NCBI GenBank assembly: GCA_021786215.1
Contig: JAJYNT010000075.1
Coordinates: forward strand, 1-6,272
Direction of reading: 5' to 3'
Source: Chloroflexota bacterium
Lineage (GTDB): Bacteria; Chloroflexota; UBA6077
Length of the DNA stretch: 6,272 nucleotides
Below the pieces are notes generated by a model, which ran no database searches, was not told where the DNA came from, and was given only the letters and a program-made list of their open reading frames with translations. This document shows, piece by piece, positions 1 to 5,193 of this stretch (position 1 is its first letter; each line of letters starts with the position of its first letter). Both the position numbers and the translations under genes were made by a program.

Positions 1-1
1 G

Positions 2-736
2 GCGCGAGACGTGGGGGCTGTCGACGAGGTGGGCGTGGCCCGAGTCAGGGAGATCCTGGGTGGTGAGCCACTGTTGTTCAAGATTGGTCGGTTCGATCCG
101 GACAAGCGATGGATCATGGCGATCGAGGCGGTAGCGCGACTGAAGGCGGTTGGGATGAAACCGGTCTTCCCTCTCAGAGGGGGGATAGAGCCTCACGGGC
201 AGGAAGTCTTGGGGAGAGCGCGGGAGTTGGGCCTGTCGGTAAAGGAGGTTAGGGCTGAGGGGCGTGGGGTCGCGGACTGCATCCAAGCGCTGGATGCTGC
301 TGGTCCAGCCGACGTTCTGGATCTTCGGTTCTTCCTTCCTGACGAATTTGTGCGGATCATGTACCGGGCCGCGGATGCGGTACTGGCGAACAGTGGGCAT
401 GAGCCCTTCGGTTTGGTTGGGCTGGAGGTGATGGGGGCCGGAGGCATTGCTTTCACCGGCGCTACCGGTGAGGATTACGCCATCCCGTTCGAGAATGCGA
501 TGGTGCTTGACACGTCCGATCCCGGGGAGATAGTGGGATACGTCGCGCACCTGCAGAACCATCCTGAAGAGAAGGAGCGGATCCGGCGGGGAGGAGAGCG
601 GACTGCCTCCACATTCCTGTGGGATAGAGTGATCGACAATCTGGTGAGCAAACTGGAGTACATCGCTAGGAATCAGGGGGTGCTGGCAGCGGAAGAGAGG
701 GTTTCCATGAGTGCCGGAGGGAGAGATGGCAAATGA
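2..736 (+). CDS. Glycosyltransferase, GT4/GT5 (glycogen synthase-like), C-terminal part
   Basis: Partial gene: the frame is open to the left edge, so the N-terminal Rossmann domain lies outside the window. The GTG at position 11 has no visible ribosome site and would give a protein too short for the family. What remains is the nucleotide-sugar-binding half of a GT-B retaining glycosyltransferase. Numbering from that GTG, it has a GRFDPDKRW motif (residues 26-34; the usual 'GR-x-x-x-x-K' donor phosphate-binding start of the domain), a SGHEPFG segment, and an E-x7-E motif (E131 and E139) followed by GATGEDY. These are GT4/GT5 hallmarks. Its stop overlaps the next gene, a GH57 amylase-type enzyme, so the likely role is cytoplasmic synthesis of an alpha-1,4-glucan from ADP- or UDP-glucose. 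The family is firm; donor and product are inferred. Another retaining GT4 sugar transferase is the main alternative. Confidence 0.85.
   Translation, partial: ARDVGAVDEVGVARVREILGGEPLLFKIGRFDPDKRWIMAIEAVARLKAVGMKPVFPLRGGIEPHGQEVLGRARELGLSVKEVRAEGRGVADCIQALDAAGPADVLDLRFFLPDEFVRIMYRAADAVLANSGHEPFGLVGLEVMGAGGIAFTGATGEDYAIPFENAMVLDTSDPGEIVGYVAHLQNHPEEKERIRRGGERTASTFLWDRVIDNLVSKLEYIARNQGVLAAEERVSMSAGGRDGK
716..721 (+). promoter_or_regulatory. Ribosome binding site for the GH57 gene
   Basis: GGAGGG lies 4 bases before the ATG at 726, inside the last codons of the glycosyltransferase gene. It favours ATG 726 over the in-frame GTG at 711, which would place this site inside the coding region. Its position within the upstream gene fits translational coupling. 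Confidence 0.6.
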
Positions 737-1931
737 CCTGGTAGTTTACGCGGTCGTCCATCAACCCAGACGGGTAAAGCTGCCGGCTCAGCCGATTCCC
801 CGGGGGGCCGTGCCCGAGGATATCGAGCGCTGTCTTTTCGACGAGAGGATGAACGAGCGCTACTTTCGGAAAGTCGCCAAGTGGTGCTACTACCCTGCCA
901 CACGGACCTTTCTTGAGTTGGTGGACCAGGGGTTCAAATTCTCCATCGGCTTCTCCGTGTCCTTCTTGCAGCAGGCCGAGAGGTGGGACCAGGAGTTATT
1001 GGCGCTGTTTCAGCGGTTGGTGCGGCACGAGAATGTGGAACTGATCGGGGTAGAGCCCTATCACAGCTTCGTGCTGCTGGTTGACCTCGAGCGCTTTATC
1101 GAAAGGATGAACTGGGCTGCGGGCTACCTGGAGCAGCTGTTCGGCAAGCGGCCGGTGATTTCCGACACGACCGAGATGTGCATGTCGGACGCGATCTATC
1201 ATGCCCTTGACAAGGCTGGTTTCCGGGGCGCGGTGATGGATGGGAGGCCCTGGGTGATGGAGTGGCGAGACGCAACCCACCTCTATCACCATGGGAAGAA
1301 GCTGAAGCTGTTCACTCGGGCGTTCGAGTTGAGCGACGACGTCGGCTACCGCTTCTCCAATCGGAGTTGGTCCGGCTGGCCCCTGTCGGCCAACAGCTAT
1401 GCCCACTGGTTGAGGGAGGCGAGAGGGGATTTCGTCTTCCTGGCCTGGGACTATGAGACTTTTGGAGAGCACCATTCGATCGACACAGGGATATTCGAGT
1501 TCCTTCGATGGCTGCCGCGAGAGGTGCGCCGGCGAGACATGGGTTTCCTCACCCCAAGCGAGGCCATCGACAAGTACGCGGACCAGAGTTGCGATCTACC
1601 CTTGCCGGCTTTCCCCAGCACCTGGGCTGGATCTGGTGGGATGGAGTTCTTCCTGGGAAATGCCGCCCAGCAGGCGATCTTCCAGTTGATGTTGAACGTC
1701 TACAACACCGCGCTGCTGACCAAGAATCCGAAGATAGTGGACCTGGCCCTCTGGTTGTTGCAATCCGACAACCTGCACCTGATCCAGTGGTTCGGCCGGG
1801 GTGGCTCGGAGGCGGAGGTCTCGGCCTACTTCACCCCCAACGAATGGTGGGCACTGGGTCCGGGAGGCATCATCTGGGAGCAGCAGCAGGTGTACCGCAA
1901 CTTCTTGAATGCCTTGGACGTCTACCTGTAG
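726..1931 (+). CDS. Glycoside hydrolase family 57 protein, alpha-amylase type
   Basis: A 401-residue GH57 enzyme, close to the usual length of the short alpha-amylase/4-alpha-glucanotransferase type. Conserved GH57 regions appear in order: HQP at 12-14 (region 1), VEL followed by PYH at 104-113 (region 2), DTTEMCMSD at 147-155 with E150 in the nucleophile position (region 3), and AWDYETFGEH at 240-249 with D242 as the expected acid/base (region 4). A C-terminal stretch rich in Trp, with LLQSDNLHLIQWFG and AYFTP, fits region 5. No signal peptide is seen, so it should act in the cytoplasm on alpha-1,4-glucan. It overlaps the upstream glycosyltransferase by 11 bp, and such GT/GH57 pairs fit glycogen-like polymer turnover. 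ATG 726 is chosen because GGAGGG precedes it; an upstream GTG at 711 would add five residues. Substrate specificity (hydrolase or transferase) cannot be read from sequence alone. Confidence 0.9.
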   Translation: MANDLVVYAVVHQPRRVKLPAQPIPRGAVPEDIERCLFDERMNERYFRKVAKWCYYPATRTFLELVDQGFKFSIGFSVSFLQQAERWDQELLALFQRLVRHENVELIGVEPYHSFVLLVDLERFIERMNWAAGYLEQLFGKRPVISDTTEMCMSDAIYHALDKAGFRGAVMDGRPWVMEWRDATHLYHHGKKLKLFTRAFELSDDVGYRFSNRSWSGWPLSANSYAHWLREARGDFVFLAWDYETFGEHHSIDTGIFEFLRWLPREVRRRDMGFLTPSEAIDKYADQSCDLPLPAFPSTWAGSGGMEFFLGNAAQQAIFQLMLNVYNTALLTKNPKIVDLALWLLQSDNLHLIQWFGRGGSEAEVSAYFTPNEWWALGPGGIIWEQQQVYRNFLNALDVYL

Positions 1932-1983
1932 CCGATCGCCAGCGACTAGCCATCGGAGCGCAGAGCCAGTTCGCATGCAGTGG
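1932..1983. other. Convergent intergenic gap, no clear terminator
   Basis: This 52 bp gap separates the GH57 stop from the pyruvate kinase stop on the other strand. Two weak inverted repeats are visible: CCGAT (1932-1936) with ATCGG (1952-1956), loop 15; and AGAGCC (1962-1967) with GGCTCT (1991-1996), loop 23, which extends into the pyruvate kinase gene. Neither is followed by a T-run on either strand, so a standard intrinsic terminator is not supported. Confidence 0.3.
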
Positions 1984-3408
1984 TCAGACGGGCTCTCCCA
2001 CCACGTGCAGCTTCAGGAGGTTCGTGCGACCCCGAGCGGGGAGCGGCAAGCCTGCTGTGATTACCACCAGGTCTCCTTCGGCCACCTGTTTCTCCTGCAC
2101 AGCCATGTCGACTACCTGCCGAATCATCTCGTCCGTGTTGTAACAACGAGGTGTCAGGTGGGGATGGACTCCCCAGACCAGGGCGAGTTGCCGGAGGGTC
2201 TCCTGGGAAGGGGTGGCTGCCACGATACGGGCGGGCGGCCGGTGCCTGGCGATCATGCGAGCGGTGTAGCCGGACTCCGTGGAGGCGATCACCGCCTTGG
2301 CCCCAAGTTCGAAAGCCATCTCGCAGGTAGCCAGCCCGATGGCGTCCGTGACGTTGGACATCCTGGCCGTGCTCGTCCTGCGCATCAACTCCTCGAATGG
2401 GAGCGCCTCATCGGTGGTCTCGCCGATACGTGCCATGGTCTGCACCGCCTCCAACGGGTAGGCGCCGGCCGCCGTCTCGCCGGATAGCATGGTGGCGTCG
2501 CTCCCGTCCAGGATGGCGTTGGCGACGTCGTTCACCTCGGCCCTGGTGGGTCTGGGGTTACGGATCATGGAGTCGAGCATCTGGGTCGCCGTCACCACCG
2601 GCTTGCCCGCGGCATTGCACCTCGCTATGATCATCTTCTGCAGCAGCGGCACTTCCTCGGCCGCGACCTCGATCCCGAGATCCCCTCTGGCCACCATGAT
2701 CGCATCGCTCGCCTCCAAGATCTCGTCGAAATGGGCGACTGCCTCGTGCTTCTCGATCTTGGACATCAGGGGGATATCTGCTCCACGTTCCGCCATCAGC
2801 TTCCTCAGCTGCCGGACATCTTCCCCGGCCCGCACGAAGGACATGGCGATGTAGTCGACCCCCTGCTCTATGCCGAACACCACGTCTGCCTTGTCCTTGT
2901 CGGTGATCGTTGGAACGCTCAGGGTGCGACCCGGCACATTGACCCCTTTATGCGATTTCAGCAGCCCGCCGGTGACCACCCTGCATTCGGCCTCGCCGTT
3001 CCCGGCGCTAATTACCGTGAGTTCCAGGTTGCCGTCGTCCAGCAGTATCCGGTCCCCCGGCTTCACATCCTCTGACAGGGAGGCGCCCCGAATCGTTGCC
3101 CTATCGCTGTTCCCCATAACCTCCTCGGCAGTCAGGACAAAGCGGTTTCCTGGAGTCAGGCTCGCTCCTTCGCCGGCCATCTCACCCACGCGAATCCTGG
3201 GCCCCTGCAGGTCCTGCAGGATAGCCACTACCTGTCCTTCCTCAGCGGCCACCCTCCGGACCAGGGCAATCATCGCGGCATGGCTTTCGTGGGTTCCATG
3301 GGAGAAGTTGAGACGGGCCACGTTCATGCCTGCCCGAATCATGGCGCGCAGCATTTCCTCCGATGCGGAGGCCGGCCCCAAGGTGCATACGATCTTAGTC
3401 CGACGCAT
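1984..3408 (-). CDS. pyk: Pyruvate kinase
   Basis: A 474-residue enzyme of normal bacterial length, without the extra C-terminal domain found in Bacillus-type enzymes. It transfers phosphate from phosphoenolpyruvate to ADP in the last step of glycolysis. The N-terminal TKIVCTLGPAS and RLNFSHG (32-38, with R32, N34 and S36 at the substrate and cation site) begin the barrel. The B domain lies roughly at 70-167. The signature LMSKIEKHEAV carries catalytic K217 and metal ligand E219; ARGDLG gives D243; ATQMLDSM gives T275. The C-terminal domain (about 353-474) has an STESGYT loop in the position where effector phosphates bind in allosteric members. Residues L67, Q68, R71 and V74 in QDLQGPRIRVG resemble the K+-independent class, with Arg replacing the usual Lys. 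The ATG has an excellent Shine-Dalgarno. It is the last gene of a probable leftward operon, 64 bp after the lipid kinase gene. Confidence 0.97.
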   Translation of the reverse strand: MRRTKIVCTLGPASASEEMLRAMIRAGMNVARLNFSHGTHESHAAMIALVRRVAAEEGQVVAILQDLQGPRIRVGEMAGEGASLTPGNRFVLTAEEVMGNSDRATIRGASLSEDVKPGDRILLDDGNLELTVISAGNGEAECRVVTGGLLKSHKGVNVPGRTLSVPTITDKDKADVVFGIEQGVDYIAMSFVRAGEDVRQLRKLMAERGADIPLMSKIEKHEAVAHFDEILEASDAIMVARGDLGIEVAAEEVPLLQKMIIARCNAAGKPVVTATQMLDSMIRNPRPTRAEVNDVANAILDGSDATMLSGETAAGAYPLEAVQTMARIGETTDEALPFEELMRRTSTARMSNVTDAIGLATCEMAFELGAKAVIASTESGYTARMIARHRPPARIVAATPSQETLRQLALVWGVHPHLTPRCYNTDEMIRQVVDMAVQEKQVAEGDLVVITAGLPLPARGRTNLLKLHVVGEPV

Positions 3409-3412
3409 CGAT

Positions 3413-3419
3413 ACCTCCT
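3413..3419 (-). promoter_or_regulatory. Strong ribosome binding site of pyruvate kinase
   Basis: On the minus strand AGGAGGT stands just before the ATG at 3408, with 5 bases between AGGAGG and the start codon. It is an almost perfect match to the 16S rRNA anti-Shine-Dalgarno and fixes the start. It is the best ribosome site in the window, which fits high expression of a glycolytic enzyme. Confidence 0.8.
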
Positions 3420-3472
3420 AGCGATCAGCAATCAGGTCCGAACGCACGAAACAACCTCGCTTTCGGCAGAGC

Positions 3473-4402
3473 TCACAGTCCGGTATTCAATGGCTGCTCA
3501 ACGGGCTGTCGAAGGAGAGGATGGTGGCCGGACGGGATCAAGACCCGCAGCGCCCCCGCGGCCACCCGGAGGTTGACTGGAGTGGTGCCAACGTAGTCGC
3601 CATCCAGTTGCACCGGCAGCGGACTCCGGGACTGTATGGACAGTCTGGAGCAGCGATAGAAGACGGCGCCGGGGTCTCTGGAGTGGCGTCCAAGCAAGAC
3701 CTGCATCGCGTGAGCAACTCCGGCCAGCAGCCCTCGACCTCGGAACACCCACACGTCCAGCAGACCGTCGTCGGCGAAGGCCTGCGGGGCCATGTTCAGC
3801 ACCCCGCCATAGAGGCGAATGTTGCTCGCCACAACCATCAGTGCCCTGTGTCGGGCTTCCAGCCCATCGGCCACTATGGTCGTCTCCACGCCGCGAAGCT
3901 TCAGAGCTTCGGCACATGCCGCAATGACGTAGGCCAGCATCCCCAGCTTTCGCTTCGCCATCGGGTTCAAGTCTCGCGTCACCGACGCGTCGAATCCGAC
4001 GCCGGCGACGAACAGGAAGTAGCGGCCGTTGGCTATCCCCAGATCTGCCCTCACCACGTTTCCCGTCAGCAGCAGGTCGGTAGCCCGACTGACATCCATG
4101 GGTATGCCCATCTCCCGGGCCCACACGTTGGTTGTACCGATCGGTATAATCCCCAAGGCTGTTCGACGATGGGCCAGGGCCTGGATGGCCAGATTCAGGG
4201 TGCCGTCTCCTCCTGCCACCACCACCAAGTCGACGTCGGAGCCCACACCAGATCTCGCTGCTTGCTCCAACTCCCTGATATGGGGGGAGGCCACCGTTTC
4301 GATCCGCCAGCCCGCGGATGACATTCGCCTCGCGGCCTCGGCGATCTCCTCCCGCCGGTCGCGCTGCCCGGACCTGAGGTTGTGTATCAGCAGCGCTCTC
4401 AA
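3473..4402 (-). CDS. Diacylglycerol kinase-family (YegS/DagK-like) lipid kinase
   Basis: A 309-residue protein of the DAGK catalytic family (diacylglycerol, sphingosine/LCB5 and YegS lipid kinases), normal in length. Motifs in order: AGGDGTLN (63-70, nucleotide-binding GGDGT), PIGTTNVWARE (87-97), DLG at 120-122, AGVGFDA (133-139), SN then LYGG (193-200), DDGLLDV (211-217) and LDGDY (266-270). The last stands where many members have DGE. Members phosphorylate a lipid hydroxyl with ATP at the cytoplasmic face of the membrane; the substrate here is most likely diacylglycerol or a related lipid but is not shown. The start is TTG at 4402: its TTGA overlaps the stop of the upstream P-loop kinase, GAGGA stands 5 bases before it, and the next ATG (residue 27) would remove the conserved first beta strand. 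A translationally coupled member of the leftward operon. Confidence 0.92.
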   Translation of the reverse strand: MRALLIHNLRSGQRDRREEIAEAARRMSSAGWRIETVASPHIRELEQAARSGVGSDVDLVVVAGGDGTLNLAIQALAHRRTALGIIPIGTTNVWAREMGIPMDVSRATDLLLTGNVVRADLGIANGRYFLFVAGVGFDASVTRDLNPMAKRKLGMLAYVIAACAEALKLRGVETTIVADGLEARHRALMVVASNIRLYGGVLNMAPQAFADDGLLDVWVFRGRGLLAGVAHAMQVLLGRHSRDPGAVFYRCSRLSIQSRSPLPVQLDGDYVGTTPVNLRVAAGALRVLIPSGHHPLLRQPVEQPLNTGL

Positions 4403-4974
4403 GATCGTCCTCGGACGAAGCTGACGATCTCTTCGAGGGCCGGCTCGAGTGGTTCGGACGTGTCAACCAACATGTGAGGACGGCTGATCTCCTCAAACTC
4501 GGCCTTCATCCGCAGGTACACTTCCCAGCCGGCCTCCGAACGGTCCTCCGGGTTCAACCGCTCCATCCGTCTCAGCAGCCTTGCCTCCACCACATCGTCA
4601 GGCGCAACGGTCCGCACGATCAGCAGCCGTGCCTCGGTCCGCTCAGCTATGCGGTAGAGACTTCGCCTGCCAAACTCGCGGATGTTGGTGGCGTCGAAGA
4701 CGACGTTCTCCCCCTGTCGGAGAAGCCGTTGGATCCTCCGATGGGCTGTCTGGAACACTCGCCGGTTCTCTTCCGGGGAGTAGCTTGGGTGGAGGCTGAT
4801 CTGGTGACGGATCTCGTCGCTCGCGACGATCTTGAGCGGGATGCGCTGGGCCAGCAGATTGACCAGGTGAGACTTCCCTGTCCCCGGCGGACCCACCATC
4901 ACAATCAGGGCGGGATGTTGTTGACTCGACATCGGTTCGTATCCGCTCCGCTCTGGTGGTTCCATGTTCTCCAT
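4399..4974 (-). CDS. P-loop kinase (AAA_33 / polynucleotide kinase-like), substrate unknown
   Basis: A 191-residue ATP-binding protein of the predicted P-loop kinase group related to polynucleotide kinases and zeta toxins. The Walker A motif GPPGTGKS is at 28-35. SDEIR (52-56) and VVFDATN (91-97) match the acceptor-side Asp and the 'DATN' strand of this group. An Arg-rich lid region ARLLRRMERLNPEDRSE (131-147) is followed by a helix and a DTSEP strand end. No signal peptide or membrane segment is seen. The chosen ATG at 4974 is preceded by GGAGAG with 9-base spacing. Two later in-frame ATGs, at 4965 and 4932, are also possible; the frame is open far upstream, but that part runs antisense to another gene and is not believed. 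The gene overlaps the lipid kinase by TTGA and is first in the leftward operon. The family is well supported; the phosphorylated substrate (nucleotide, sugar or RNA end) is unknown. Confidence 0.85.
   Translation of the reverse strand: MENMEPPERSGYEPMSSQQHPALIVMVGPPGTGKSHLVNLLAQRIPLKIVASDEIRHQISLHPSYSPEENRRVFQTAHRRIQRLLRQGENVVFDATNIREFGRRSLYRIAERTEARLLIVRTVAPDDVVEARLLRRMERLNPEDRSEAGWEVYLRMKAEFEEISRPHMLVDTSEPLEPALEEIVSFVRGRS
4408..4412 (-). promoter_or_regulatory. Ribosome binding site for the TTG start of the lipid kinase
   Basis: GAGGA on the minus strand lies 5 bases before the TTG at 4402, inside the end of the P-loop kinase gene. It supports the rare TTG start and coupling of the two genes. 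Confidence 0.5.
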
Positions 4975-5049
4975 CGCTCGTCGCTCTCCAGGTGGCCGCT
5001 GACGGCGGGGGCACACCGGAAATGGCGCTAGGGCCGACGCTCCGCTACC

Positions 5050-5055
5050 ATCATA
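5050..5055 (-). promoter_or_regulatory. Possible -10 element of the leftward operon
   Basis: TATGAT on the minus strand matches the -10 consensus at five of six positions and would place transcription start about 70 bases before the ATG at 4974. No good -35 box lies at 16-18 bases, so this is tentative. Confidence 0.3.
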
Positions 5056-5102
5056 CAACACTCTGAGGTTGCCGCAGCTAGCGCATGTCCAGATTGCGAA
5101 GG

Positions 5103-5131
5103 TGGACCGGATGGCGCCCTTCGTGTAGAAT
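5103..5131 (+). promoter_or_regulatory. Candidate sigma70-type promoter of the Ser/Thr kinase gene
   Basis: TGGACC (5103-5108, four of six matches to TTGACA) and TAGAAT (5126-5131, five of six matches to TATAAT) are separated by exactly 17 bases. Transcription would begin near 5138, giving a leader of about 55 bases before the ATG at 5194. The call assumes a housekeeping sigma factor with E. coli-like preference. Confidence 0.45.
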
Positions 5132-5193
5132 CCCTCCGATTTTGCTGCTGATTGCCGGTCATTCTTGCTTTTGTCTCTCCTCGAAAGCGCTAC

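Larger units (their letters stand above)
4975..5193. promoter_or_regulatory. Divergent intergenic region with promoters both ways
   Basis: This 219 bp gap between two divergent genes should hold start signals for both the leftward operon and the Ser/Thr kinase. The best candidates are given separately. On the minus strand it also contains an in-frame open stretch just ahead of the P-loop kinase that encodes TCASCG and then VCPRR. No start codon precedes that Cys pair within the gap, so it is not called as a gene. Confidence 0.5.

Noticed and set aside
1508..2143. 211-codon open frame on the plus strand spanning the GH57 end and pyruvate kinase end
   Set aside because: It is in a different frame from GH57 and antisense to pyruvate kinase, both firmly identified; its protein shows no recognisable domain.
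3204..3220. Direct repeat of the palindrome CCTGCAGG with one base between copies
   Set aside because: It is explained by the coding of LQDLQG in pyruvate kinase (CTG CAG used twice), so it is unlikely to be a protein binding site.
2731..3421. Plus-strand open frames antisense to pyruvate kinase
   Set aside because: They are shadows of a well-conserved gene on the other strand; no ribosome sites or motifs were seen.
3498..4496. 332-codon open frame on the minus strand across the lipid kinase gene
   Set aside because: It overlaps the lipid kinase in another frame, its translation is rich in Arg, Gly and Pro without motifs, and the alternative frame contains every DAGK motif.
4399..4974. Zeta-toxin or toxin-antitoxin interpretation of the P-loop kinase
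   Set aside because: No small antitoxin gene is adjacent, and the neighbours are metabolic genes in one operon.
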